Of a stretch of 64,000 bases of DNA, positions 1-7,725 are shown piece after piece. The stretch is from CAZYSK01 sp964649415 (GTDB lineage Bacteria > Chloroflexota > Anaerolineae > B4-G1): contig CAZYSK010000022.1 of assembly GCA_964649415.1 (NCBI GenBank), positions 1-64,000 of the forward strand, read 5' to 3'. Under the pieces are notes generated by a model. It worked only from the letters and a program-made list of their open reading frames with translations. It had not been told where the DNA came from and did not search any database. A program made the translations under genes and the position numbers. The stretch's first letter is position 1. Each line of letters opens with the position of its first letter.

Positions 1-240
1 GGAAGAGCCGGGGCTGGTGATGGTCCGTCAGTCCAGCGCCGCCTGTTCTACGGCGGCGTGGCTAGGGAGCCATCCTGGCCTGGGGGAGTGGCGCTGGAGC
101 CGCCCCGGCCTGGAAGAGCCGGGGCTGGTGATGGTCCGTCAGTCCAGCGCCGCCTGTTCTACGGCGAGGTGACCAGGGAGCCATCCTGCCTTAGGGGAGT
201 GGCGCTGGAGCCGCCCCGGCCTGGAAGAGCCGGGGCTGGT
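1..240. repeat. Tandem 111-bp palindrome-bearing repeat (REP/BIME-like)
   Basis: The stretch beginning GGAAGAGCCGGGGCTGG recurs at 1, 112 and 223, an exact 111-bp period; the array runs off the left edge. Each unit carries two hairpins: CCCCGGC/GCCGGGG (for example 103-109 with 118-124) and CGCCGCC/GGCGGCG around an 8-nt loop. The same two hairpins recur at 704-780 on the other side of the transposase gene, so these are probably the substrate ends of the IS200-like element. That is inference; the repeats themselves are directly visible. Confidence 0.85.
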
Positions 241-258
241 CGGTTCCTCCAAGGCTGC

Positions 259-678
259 CTATGCCGGGATTTTGTCTGGGTGGTGTTCGTACTGGTCGCG
301 TACGTACTTCCTCGCTCGATCCAACGACTTGGCGCTGATCGTATCGATGCGGTAGCCGCGCATCCAGTACAGCATGTTGGAGAATCCGTGATGGTGGTTA
401 GCTTCGTGAGACGCGGTCCCCTTGAGGAAGTTGATTATCTCTGGAATGTAGTGAGTGGGACGCAGGCTGAGGATCAGGTGCACGTGGTCGCACAGGATTC
501 CCTGTTCTAGTAGATGAACGTCCAATTCCTCGCACTTGTCCTGGAAGAACTGCTTCAGGAAATCGGCCATCTCGCGGCTGATGAGCGGCTCGCGCTTGAG
601 GGTGACGAAGGCGGTGTGGTAATAGAGTGCGTAGCTATTGTGGTTGGGTTTGTGCTGTGTGTCTAGTTGCCAAGTCAT
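259..678 (-). CDS. REP-associated tyrosine transposase (IS200/IS605 Y1-like, RAYT)
   Basis: A 139-residue Y1-type transposase. The HUH metal-binding motif is visible as DHVHLIL near residue 65, and a catalytic Tyr candidate lies in RARKYVRDQ near the C terminus. The length fits TnpA/RAYT proteins. The open frame extends to 792, but those codons lie in the palindromic repeat. ATG 678 is preferred because a GGAG sits 8-9 nt upstream and the family-like sequence begins there. The gene is flanked on both sides by copies of the same double-hairpin repeat. Y1 enzymes cut single-stranded DNA at such hairpins and form a 5'-phosphotyrosine bond. No TnpB partner is present. Whether it moves itself or only mobilises the repeats cannot be told. 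Confidence 0.85.
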   Translation of the reverse strand: MTWQLDTQHKPNHNSYALYYHTAFVTLKREPLISREMADFLKQFFQDKCEELDVHLLEQGILCDHVHLILSLRPTHYIPEIINFLKGTASHEANHHHGFSNMLYWMRGYRIDTISAKSLDRARKYVRDQYEHHPDKIPA

Positions 679-703
679 CGTTTTTGCTCCGAGTGTATTG
701 TTT

Positions 704-780
704 GGGCTGCCCCGGCCTGGAAGAGCCGGGGCTGGGGATTCGTCGCTGCCTCCAGCGCCGCCTGTTGTACGGCGGCGCGG
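704..780. repeat. Double-hairpin repeat at the transposase 5' end
   Basis: Two inverted repeats match those of the 1-240 array: CCCCGGC (710-716) with GCCGGGG (725-731), and CGCCGCC (756-762) with GGCGGCG (771-777). It lies just upstream of the RAYT start and just inside the 3' end of the cutA remnant, so it probably marks one end of the element. Confidence 0.75.
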
Positions 781-898
781 CAGCAAGTGCATTGTCCAGC
801 CAGTCCAGGTAGCTCTCGCTGCTGCCGGTCACGGGCGTGGCGAGGATCTCCGGCACGTCATGGGGGTGCAACTCCAGTACGGTGGCCTCCAGCTCCAT
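779..898 (-). pseudogene. cutA: cutA 3' fragment (divalent-cation tolerance protein CutA1)
   Basis: About 40 codons match the C-terminal part of CutA1, including the typical HPHDVPEILATPVT segment followed by YLDWL near the natural end of the protein. CutA proteins are about 105-115 residues, so more than half of the gene, including its start, is missing. The fragment begins exactly where the IS3 remnant ends (ATGA overlap at 895-900), and the 3' end runs into the RAYT hairpin repeat. A deletion or insertion by the IS is the simplest explanation. The remaining ATG is probably fortuitous. Confidence 0.7.
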
Positions 899-1116
899 CA
901 GTGCCCTATCATCCGTTCCATCTCGGAGATCCGCTCTTGCTCGTCACCACGACTCCGCTCAGTGGCGAAGATCTCAGGTACCCGTTCCAGAGACTCTGCT
1001 CGCCAACGCGAGAGCCGATACTCGCGGTAGATCTCGGCCTTGTCCTTGACGCCGGTGAGCTCTTCCAGCGCTACCTGGACCTTGAACTCGGGTGTGGGTT
1101 TTCGTCGCTTTGCCAT
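898..1116 (-). pseudogene. IS3-family transposase OrfA remnant
   Basis: The 72-residue frame starts MAKRRKPTPEFKVQVALEEL and continues to SRWRAESLERVPEIFATERSR, the pattern of IS3 OrfA (transposase_8 HTH plus leucine-zipper start). Compared with family members, several residues are missing between the REYRLS and SRW segments, which removes part of the recognition helix. The protein stops right after the MERM segment, where a full OrfA would continue and frameshift into OrfB. No OrfB sequence is present, so the element is dead. Confidence 0.75.
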
Positions 1117-1187
1117 CGTGTTTCCCCCCTTCCGTCAGGATTCTACGTGAACTATCGCACCTGTCTGGTTTTCGGGGGTCAGTACGA
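898..1187 (-). mobile_element. IS3-family insertion sequence remnant with one terminal repeat
   Basis: The OrfA remnant is preceded by a sequence that reads, on the minus strand, TACTGACCCCCGAAAACCAG at 1166-1185. This resembles terminal inverted repeats of IS3-family elements. The opposite end and all of orfB are absent; the remnant ends at about 898 against the cutA fragment. The end near 1187 lies about 18 bp from the stop codon of the AAA_35 membrane protein. Confidence 0.65.
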
Positions 1188-1204
1188 CCAGCAAGCCTGT
1201 TCAA

Positions 1205-4200
1205 TCACGGCCTGCCACCTCCAATACCAGGTGCCCAGAACTGTTGCTGCCCACTGATGGCCAATAGAACACGACAATCCATATCACTAGGATCACCCTG
1301 GCAGATGGCAACCCGCCAGACGTAATCACCCGCTTCGCTGATTGAACCTGTATACTCGCGCTCCTTGACCCAGACGACGCTGTGAGGTTCCTCGCCCGCT
1401 TTTCCCAACCTGACCGCAAACCACTCGTCCTCGGCCAGCGTTCCGGACCAGGCCCACCTGAAGGTCACGCTACCTCCGAATACACTCGCCTCTATCAACT
1501 CAGGTGGGGGATAGGAGGGAGCTACGGACGTGTTGGTCGCGACCCTAGGCGTCTGGGTGAGTGTGGGAGTTAGTGTCGGAGTGGGCGTAAATGTGGGCGT
1601 GGTGGTTGGCGTGGACTTGGGAGTCGACTGCTTTGGGGTCGGAGTCGACGTCGACGTCGACAATGGAGTGGGGAGAGTCTCACAGCTTATCTCGATTTGA
1701 TCCACGTAGGCCCAGGTGTTATACCAGGAATCGGCTCTGCTCACGTTGTGAAAAGACAGCAGGATATCCTGTCCACTATAGGGGCTCAAATCATAGAGGA
1801 AAAGTTCCCAACCTGAATCCCATGGGATACCCTCGCAGCCTGCTTGTCTCTCCGAGGTATTCCCACTCCTGAGAACTAACGTGTCATCTATGTAGACGTC
1901 GAACGAGTCCCATTTGTCACTTTGTAGCATGTCTTCGCTGAATACCCGGTACTTGAAAGACAGCATTGGAATGGAGCAAGAAGGAACGGAAAAGGCTTGA
2001 TACATCCAGGCACTTCCCAGAGGTACTCCTCCCCAGCATAGATAGCCAGGGTTTCCCAGCACGCCGGCGTAGTCACCTTCGTACGCGATCTCCGATTGGA
2101 CGGATTGGTCGAGTTCGCCACCGTGCGTCCAACATATGAAGTCGCCCGATGCCTCCAGATCACCATTACAGAACATAGCTTCGGGCGTTGTCACCCAACC
2201 GGCCTCACGAAGACTCACGTATTCTGAACTTGGAGCTTGCATAAGGGCAAAGACCAAGCTTGGGTTGGCGTAGATCAGGTTCTCCACCGCTCTCGCAATC
2301 TGCCGATAGGTCACAAACTCCAGAATGATCGGAATAGGTTGGGTTGCCGGTTGGAGCGTCGGAGTATCCGTTGGCACAACGGTCGCAACGGTCTGAGCCG
2401 ATGACAGACCTGTGTCAGGGTTAAGTGTGCCACGGATAGATGTTGGTGCTGCTGGTATGTCCGCATGAGAGACAGCGACGCGCGTTGATGATACAACGGA
2501 GTCTGTCGTCGAGGATGGCGTTGTGGGAAGAGTAGGTGATACTGGTAGAGTTATAGATGCAGGGACTCGTGCTCCCCCAGCGATGAGAACAACTTGGTCG
2601 AGATCATTCAAGGCCCGTTCAAGTGCCGACAACTCAGTCAAGACCCTTGCCCTTTCGTACCTCGTGGCTGGGTTGTCGAGACTGAGCGCTATGGCACTGT
2701 CATACGCTTCAACTGCCTCGGGGTATAGTCCCTGCTTGGCGAATTCCCGGCCGTTGTGCCAGTGCTGAATCTCATTCTTGAGTTCGTTCGCCTCATCCGA
2801 CTGTCCAATGTGATAAAGGGCTTCAGTCATTGCTTCAAGAAGGGGGCCGGTGCTATTCGTGCTGTCCACATCTGCTAGTGTTACGTAGAGCCCTCTGACC
2901 ACTATTGTCAAGTCTGCCTCTTTGACGTCAGTGACATCGAAAAGAGCCAACTGCTCTTCCCTTGACGCGTCGAGAAAAAGCTCCTGGGCTTGATGGTCGT
3001 AGTCCACAGGCTGGAAAAGACCCCGCAGTTTGAATATCCTCGCTAGATGGATCAGCCGTTCCCGTGACACATCCGATTGATGGAACCCAGCGTAGCAGCC
3101 TTTTAGTTGGATATCCACCCAAGTGTTGTAGAGGATAGTGCCCAGTGCCAGCAAGGCTACGAAGACTGCAACGCCTGCGACGACGTTCGTCCACTTAGTC
3201 GGGGTGTTTGCTCTCACCCACGCCAAGTCAAAGACGCGGCGGTATATCTGGTTGCGCACTCGCAGACGCCCGTCTTCCGCCCGGACGATCCCGGAGAGCT
3301 TGAGTTGGTTGTGAATAGGCGATTGCCCGTCGTCTTCAACGCCCGCATCTTCTTCCTTGAGGACCTTCCTGTATAGCCTGAGCAACTGGTCTCGTTGGGG
3401 ATGATTCAGGATGTTGCTTTGAACGAACTTGAGGTTAGATTCGCTGCGCGCCTCTTCCGTCAGCAACAGCTCCTCGACCAGTCCATCTACCCGCTCGTCG
3501 GTCCACAGGCCGCCTCCCGCTTCGGCCACGGCCAGGCACAGCTTCTGCGTCAGGTAGGGGTGACCACCCGTCCAGTAGTAGATGCGGGCAAAGATCGCCT
3601 CACTCTGGCCGGGATACATGGCTTCCAGGCCCCCTACCAGCGCGGCAGCGTCCGCCTGGCTGAATTCCTCCAGGGCGATTCCCTGGCCGATGTTGAAGGG
3701 GGTGCGGGCGTGGTCGCTGATCAAGTCGGTCGGGGAGGCTACACCCAGCAAGACGAAGGTCAGCCGTTCAAACTCCGCGTCCTCGGCGCGGGCGTTGTAC
3801 ATCGCGCGGATAGCGGCGAAGAAATCGTCTCTGAAGTCGAGATTGAGCGTGGAGTCGATCTCGTCAATGAAGACGACGACGTCTCCCTCGATTCCCGTCA
3901 AGACCACGTCACGCAGGAAGTCGGTGAAGCGCTGCACGTGTGCTACGGACGCGCGCGCCTGCCACCAGGCCTCCACGTCCGCCGCGAGTCTCAGTCTCCG
4001 CTTGAGCTGACTCAAGAGGCTCAGGTACCACTGATCGACGGTGACGTTGGTGCCGATGCTGGTCAGATCAACGATGGCTGTGTGGACCCCATGCGTCTTC
4101 AGGCGGCGGGCGGTGCGGATCATCAGGCTGGACTTACCCATCTGGCGCGGCGTCAGCACGTAGCAGAACGTGCCAGCCAGTGCCAGGTTGAACAGCTCGT

Positions 4201-4330
4201 CGTCCGCCGGGCGCTCCACGTACGAGGGGGCATCCGAACGCAGCGTGCCGCCAGCGACGAAGAAATCGGACGCGCTTTCGCCTACGACGTTTGACGCTTG
4301 CCTCTTGACGCTACCCATGTTTCCCTTCAC
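1205..4330 (-). CDS. Membrane-anchored AAA_35 ATPase with exported TPR-like, beta-sandwich and FN3-like regions
   Basis: A 1041-residue protein. Residues 20-370 form an AAA_35-type STAND-like NTPase: P-loop TPRQMGKSSL (60-69), Walker B VVVFIDEID (151-159) and a winged-helix-like tail (335-370). One membrane span follows (381-401). The rest would lie outside the cell: a helical TPR-like stretch, a Ser/Thr-rich linker, a Cys-containing beta-sandwich (about 735-890) resembling MAM/carbohydrate-binding modules, a long Thr/Pro linker, and an FN3-like domain up to the C terminus. GTG 4330 overlaps the TGA of the upstream TIR gene with a GAGG ribosome site; ATG 4318 is an alternative. The layout suggests a receptor whose exported part senses a ligand and whose ATPase partners the related ATPase of the TIR protein. 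That role is inference. Confidence 0.75.
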   Translation of the reverse strand: MKGNMGSVKRQASNVVGESASDFFVAGGTLRSDAPSYVERPADDELFNLALAGTFCYVLTPRQMGKSSLMIRTARRLKTHGVHTAIVDLTSIGTNVTVDQWYLSLLSQLKRRLRLAADVEAWWQARASVAHVQRFTDFLRDVVLTGIEGDVVVFIDEIDSTLNLDFRDDFFAAIRAMYNARAEDAEFERLTFVLLGVASPTDLISDHARTPFNIGQGIALEEFSQADAAALVGGLEAMYPGQSEAIFARIYYWTGGHPYLTQKLCLAVAEAGGGLWTDERVDGLVEELLLTEEARSESNLKFVQSNILNHPQRDQLLRLYRKVLKEEDAGVEDDGQSPIHNQLKLSGIVRAEDGRLRVRNQIYRRVFDLAWVRANTPTKWTNVVAGVAVFVALLALGTILYNTWVDIQLKGCYAGFHQSDVSRERLIHLARIFKLRGLFQPVDYDHQAQELFLDASREEQLALFDVTDVKEADLTIVVRGLYVTLADVDSTNSTGPLLEAMTEALYHIGQSDEANELKNEIQHWHNGREFAKQGLYPEAVEAYDSAIALSLDNPATRYERARVLTELSALERALNDLDQVVLIAGGARVPASITLPVSPTLPTTPSSTTDSVVSSTRVAVSHADIPAAPTSIRGTLNPDTGLSSAQTVATVVPTDTPTLQPATQPIPIILEFVTYRQIARAVENLIYANPSLVFALMQAPSSEYVSLREAGWVTTPEAMFCNGDLEASGDFICWTHGGELDQSVQSEIAYEGDYAGVLGNPGYLCWGGVPLGSAWMYQAFSVPSCSIPMLSFKYRVFSEDMLQSDKWDSFDVYIDDTLVLRSGNTSERQAGCEGIPWDSGWELFLYDLSPYSGQDILLSFHNVSRADSWYNTWAYVDQIEISCETLPTPLSTSTSTPTPKQSTPKSTPTTTPTFTPTPTLTPTLTQTPRVATNTSVAPSYPPPELIEASVFGGSVTFRWAWSGTLAEDEWFAVRLGKAGEEPHSVVWVKEREYTGSISEAGDYVWRVAICQGDPSDMDCRVLLAISGQQQFWAPGIGGGRP

Positions 4331-6111
4331 AGCCTATCCTCAAAGTATCGCCTGTACAGCTCGCATCGACATCGGCAAACCTCCCCGCTCCCCTTCACCA
4401 ACCCGGCCCGCAGCAACCGAAAGAACGCCATATCGTTCTCGCAACTGCCGCAGCGAACGACTTCCCTCAGTGCCTCTCTCAAGTCCGGCTCATCGCGCAG
4501 CAGCCACAGATGGTTGCGCAGATGCTCGCCGAAAGGCCCCTGGTCGTAGGCTGCCTCGCGGGCCAGGTCGGCCCAGGTCATTCGTTTCGTGACCAAGGTG
4601 AAGAGCGCCTTGCGCGTGAGGTAGGGGTGGCCGCCGAACAACGTTGCCAGCTTTGGGAAATCGCCCTCGGTCACGGGCAAGCCGTGCCGCCGGTTCAGGT
4701 CGCGCACCTGATCTTCGTCGAAGTCCTCCAGGTACAGCTTCAGCCCTACGTTGAAGGGGGATTGGGTCACGTCGGGGATGAGGAGGTAGGGCTCGGTGGA
4801 GATGACCAGCACGATGTTGAGCCCGTCCCACCGCTCATCGAAGGCCCGGCTGTTGTGCCAGGAGCGTACCAATGCGAAGAAGTCCTTGTGGAAGCCTGTC
4901 TTCAGCAGACGATCTGCCTCGTCCATGGCCAGGACGATAGGGCCGTCGCTTTCGGGCAGGACGTAGTCTTCGATCAGACAGGTCAGCTTGTCTTGCGGGC
5001 CGAGCGCACCGCGCCACCGTCGCTCCACCTCTGCCACATCGAGCCGCAGCTTGCGGATGACAAACTCGGCCAGGTAGCGCAGGAACGCGTCAGGCGTCTC
5101 CAGGTGATCCTGATCGACGCGCTGCATGTCGAGACGCACGACCCTGGCGCCGTTCTGGCGGGCGTGGTGCACGCCCCGCGCCAGGAGCGAGCTCTTGCCC
5201 GTCTGGCGCGCCGCGCGGATGGTGGTGGTGGTGCCCGCTTTCACCACCTCGTGCCGGAGGCTGGCGTCGGCATCGCGCTCGACGTAGAATCTGTCGTGCA
5301 GCTTGACTGCCCCGCCCGGTGCCTCCAGTTCATCCAGCCAGCGCGGGTCGGACTCCGGCAGCGGCGGGTGTAACGTCTCGTGGTCGGTGATGACGCGCCC
5401 GTCATCAGAGACGGCGACCTCACCAGGGCCAGAGATGAGCTGGATAGGTTCTCGATCTGGCAGTTGGCCCTCCATCGCAGCCAGGATGTCTTGGGCAACT
5501 CTCTCGGTATCGGCCTCGTCTCTCCAGATCACGTATTGCAGTGGGTTCAGGAAGAAGTCGATGGAATAGGGCAGAGGGCCCTCGTAGGCGATGCGAACCG
5601 GCAGTGTGCGTGGATGTCCCCGTTGCTTGCGGTACTCATAGGCGCGCCGGACCTCGGCCTTGACCATCTCGCTGTCGGCCGACTCTTTGGACAGCAGCAC
5701 GACCAGGAAGTCGCTGGCTTGTATATGCCGGTCTATCCGCTCGAGCCAGTCCTCACCGGCGCGCAGACTCCCGTCAATGAACACGTCGTGGCCCTGGGCG
5801 GTGAGAAAATCGTGCAGGTAGTGGGCCAGTTGTTGATCCACGTTGGCCTGCTGCTTGTAGCACAGGAAGAGCCGGGCGGGCCAGGGTACGTCCGGGTAGA
5901 GCTGCTTGCCGATGCGTATCAGGTCAGGGATGCGGCCTCTGTGCTCCAGGTGGGCGATCAGTTCCCGGGCCTTGCCAGCCTTTCCCTCTCCGGGCAGATT
6001 GTCGTAGTCCGCCCCCAGGTCGAAGCAGAGCGTACGTAGTTCTTCTCTGTTCAGGTAGGTGTTGAGCACTTGCCGCAGCTTGCGTAGCTTGGCTGTCGTG
6101 GGTGAATCCAT
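4327..6111 (-). CDS. EAD-TIR-AAA_35 protein (candidate STAND-type immune effector)
   Basis: A 594-residue, three-part protein. Residues 5-65 look like an effector-associated death-like domain (the LRTLCFDLGADYDNLPGEGK pattern). Residues 78-200 form a TIR domain: RLFLCYKQQ start, GHDVFIDG, then SKESADSEMVKAE, with Glu153 as candidate catalytic residue for NAD+ hydrolysis. Residues 265-594 are an AAA_35 NTPase with P-loop ARQTGKSSLL (301-310) and Walker B IVLAMDEAD (392-400). ATG 6111 is chosen because the EAD begins there; upstream in-frame codons look non-coding. The downstream gene overlaps by 4 nt and has a paralogous ATPase. EAD and TIR modules are known from bacterial immune and cell-death proteins; the trigger here is unknown. 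Confidence 0.8.
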   Translation of the reverse strand: MDSPTTAKLRKLRQVLNTYLNREELRTLCFDLGADYDNLPGEGKAGKARELIAHLEHRGRIPDLIRIGKQLYPDVPWPARLFLCYKQQANVDQQLAHYLHDFLTAQGHDVFIDGSLRAGEDWLERIDRHIQASDFLVVLLSKESADSEMVKAEVRRAYEYRKQRGHPRTLPVRIAYEGPLPYSIDFFLNPLQYVIWRDEADTERVAQDILAAMEGQLPDREPIQLISGPGEVAVSDDGRVITDHETLHPPLPESDPRWLDELEAPGGAVKLHDRFYVERDADASLRHEVVKAGTTTTIRAARQTGKSSLLARGVHHARQNGARVVRLDMQRVDQDHLETPDAFLRYLAEFVIRKLRLDVAEVERRWRGALGPQDKLTCLIEDYVLPESDGPIVLAMDEADRLLKTGFHKDFFALVRSWHNSRAFDERWDGLNIVLVISTEPYLLIPDVTQSPFNVGLKLYLEDFDEDQVRDLNRRHGLPVTEGDFPKLATLFGGHPYLTRKALFTLVTKRMTWADLAREAAYDQGPFGEHLRNHLWLLRDEPDLREALREVVRCGSCENDMAFFRLLRAGLVKGSGEVCRCRCELYRRYFEDRL

Positions 6112-6329
6112 CACTTGCTTGACCCCCCGTCGCGCGGTGACGCTCAATTGTGTGTGCCGATCTCGCGTGTCACTGTGGAAGCAGCAAGCCCGTCGCACCA
6201 TTCGATAGACTCACGGGGAGCCTCAACGGTGGACGGGCTTCGTGCATGTCATCTGTGCCTCCGAGACGTTATCGCGGCCTGGATGCTCTGAGATGTGATT
6301 GGCGAGCGGTGTCTGTCGCTCGTGCATCT

Positions 6330-6358
6330 ATGTTAGCACAAATAGGTTGACAGGGCAA
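6330..6358 (-). promoter_or_regulatory. Promoter of the TIR/AAA_35 operon
   Basis: On the minus strand: TTGCCC (6353-6358), 17 bp, extended -10 TGTGC-TAACAT (-10 at 6330-6335). It is the only clear sigma70-like match in the 318-bp gene-free stretch 6112-6429 and would give a leader of about 210 nt. The pattern recurs before three other units nearby. Confidence 0.6.
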
Positions 6359-6429
6359 GTTGACGGATGCGGTGAGTACTCACAGTGCCTTTGGAGTGTC
6401 TTACTAGCTGTGCTGCGGCAGTCTGTTCT

Positions 6430-6825
6430 CTACGACACCTGCGTTTCGACCCACGCCAGAACGTAGGCGGCGCGTTCCAACGCTTGCTCGGCTTCTTTCT
6501 GCGTTACCGGCTCCCAGTCGCCGGGATAGCGAGTCTGGACTGAGTATTGGGACAGAGTGAAAGCTTCGTCTACGTTGTCGGGTATGTGAAAGCCGTGAGT
6601 CTTCAGTAGATCGAGTAGCACTTCCAGGGCATGGGTGCGAGGAAAGGGGATTCCTGCATTGGAGAGCAGGCCTTTCAGTGCCTTTTCGGCACACTGTTGA
6701 GCGTGGAAGCAGGCGTCTTCCGGCAGCACGCCCGAGGTTCGCAGGGCTGCCCTGCCGAGAGCCATGTCCGAATGCGCGCGTCGCAGCCAGAGGTGCACTA
6801 CTTCAGGTGGCTGTGGGCCGTTCAT
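6430..6825 (-). CDS. HEPN-domain protein paired with nucleotidyltransferase
   Basis: A 131-residue HEPN protein with the family segment CFHAQQCAEKALKGLL near residue 40 and an all-helical composition. It starts inside the 3' end of the nucleotidyltransferase gene (23-nt overlap), the standard two-gene HEPN/MNT layout. In well-studied HEPN toxins an R-X4-6-H motif forms the RNase site; I do not see one here. It may therefore act as a non-RNase partner or use other residues. It could be half of a toxin-antitoxin pair or a substrate-binding partner of the transferase. Confidence 0.8.
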   Translation of the reverse strand: MNGPQPPEVVHLWLRRAHSDMALGRAALRTSGVLPEDACFHAQQCAEKALKGLLSNAGIPFPRTHALEVLLDLLKTHGFHIPDNVDEAFTLSQYSVQTRYPGDWEPVTQKEAEQALERAAYVLAWVETQVS

Positions 6826-7141
6826 ACAGGACCGTGCCTTCCTCCAGAGCCGAGCGGTAGATCAGTCCGACCGTGTTCCGGTGGCGCTCCACCTGCTCAG
6901 GTGTAGCGACGACGATGTCCACCGGGACCAGGAGCCCTCGCAGGGAGCGACGCAGGTGGACGCTCTCCGCGCGGGGCGCGTCCACGCCCGCTATGATAAC
7001 CAGGAGGTCCAGGTCGCTGTCTGGGCCAAAGTCGCCACGGGCATAGGAGCCAAACAGGATGATCTTCTCTGGATCGCTCGCCGCCAGGATGCGGCGCGTG
7101 ATCTCAGGGAGCTTGTCTAGATAGCCGGGTGATTCGCTCAT
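6803..7141 (-). CDS. MNT-type minimal nucleotidyltransferase
   Basis: A 112-residue protein with the pol-beta-type signature GSYARGDFGPDSDLDLLV near residue 30, giving the GS and DxD catalytic motifs. A third carboxylate is likely in VDIVV. Members of this family can transfer nucleotides to HEPN partners (antitoxins of HepT-like toxins). It is the first gene of its pair, 46 nt downstream of a strong-looking promoter, and overlaps the HEPN gene by 23 nt. Sequence around its start codon resembles that around the start at 7603. Confidence 0.85.
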   Translation of the reverse strand: MSESPGYLDKLPEITRRILAASDPEKIILFGSYARGDFGPDSDLDLLVIIAGVDAPRAESVHLRRSLRGLLVPVDIVVATPEQVERHRNTVGLIYRSALEEGTVLYERPTAT

Positions 7142-7186
7142 GGCTGTCTGACCTATAGTGCTCAGTTGCTATTCTCTAGTGCATCT

Positions 7187-7215
7187 ATGATAGCACAGCG
7201 CGGAGAGAAGGGCAA
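7187..7215 (-). promoter_or_regulatory. Promoter of the MNT/HEPN pair
   Basis: Minus strand TTGCCC (7210-7215), 17 bp, TGTGC-TATCAT (-10 at 7187-7192). The predicted leader is about 40 nt. Same layout as the promoters at 6330, 8665 and 11283. Confidence 0.65.
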
Positions 7216-7336
7216 GTCAACTTCTGCTAGGGTGCGCAAGAGTTGTTCCTCTCAAGCCTCCTGCCTGTTCCATCGGCCTCGCCCACCCAGTGATTATCGT
7301 GTATTTCTCCCATCCGTGGTACTCGTTCTGTACACC

Positions 7337-7603
7337 TCACCTGCCCAGCGTGGGATCTCCCTGCATACGGCGCGTGACGCGCCAGGCCAGTTCATCGGGA
7401 GATAGATCGGGGTGGCGCTGCCGCTCGGTGAGGCGTACCGCGTCTAGCGCGAACTGGTAGGCTTGGAATGCCAGGTCCAGGCGCTGGGCGGGGCTCATCG
7501 CCCGCCATATGGCGACCTGGCGCGGGTCGAGACGGCCCAGCCGCCGGCGGAGCGATTCGACTGCATCGTCTGTGACTGCACTTGGTTCGAGTGATTCACT
7601 CAT
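7337..7603 (-). CDS. Small conserved hypothetical protein
   Basis: An 88-residue, mostly helical protein. The centre reads MSPAQRLDLAFQAYQFALD and is followed by RQRHPDLSPDELAWRVTRRM. Short proteins of this pattern are often found near nucleotidyltransferase genes in Chloroflexi and Cyanobacteria, but I know of no assigned function. ATG 7603 is preferred to an upstream in-frame start: an AGGA lies upstream and residues before it look non-coding. It sits alone between the two nucleotidyltransferase/HEPN pairs on the same strand, so an antitoxin-like or regulatory role is possible but unsupported. Confidence 0.6.
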   Translation of the reverse strand: MSESLEPSAVTDDAVESLRRRLGRLDPRQVAIWRAMSPAQRLDLAFQAYQFALDAVRLTERQRHPDLSPDELAWRVTRRMQGDPTLGR

Positions 7604-7725
7604 GGTTGTCCGTCCTATGTCCCCTGGAGGTGCTCTGAAGCTCTTTCCCCTGTGCGTACGTACGTCTGGCATAGCGCTCTACCGGCATCGTGATAGCGGA
7701 TATGCCTTTGACTCTTCTGGTGTTG

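Noticed and set aside
1..258. 150-codon plus-strand frame across the left repeats
   Set aside because: It is created by the 111-bp repeat and the reverse strand of the transposase gene; it contains duplicated repeat-encoded residues only.
635..898. Complete 87-residue protein downstream of the IS3 remnant
   Set aside because: Only the first 40 residues match CutA; the rest is read through the RAYT repeat and promoter region.
3395..4294. 299-codon open frame opposite the AAA_35 membrane protein
   Set aside because: Shadow of the ATPase domain whose Walker motifs are clear on the other strand.
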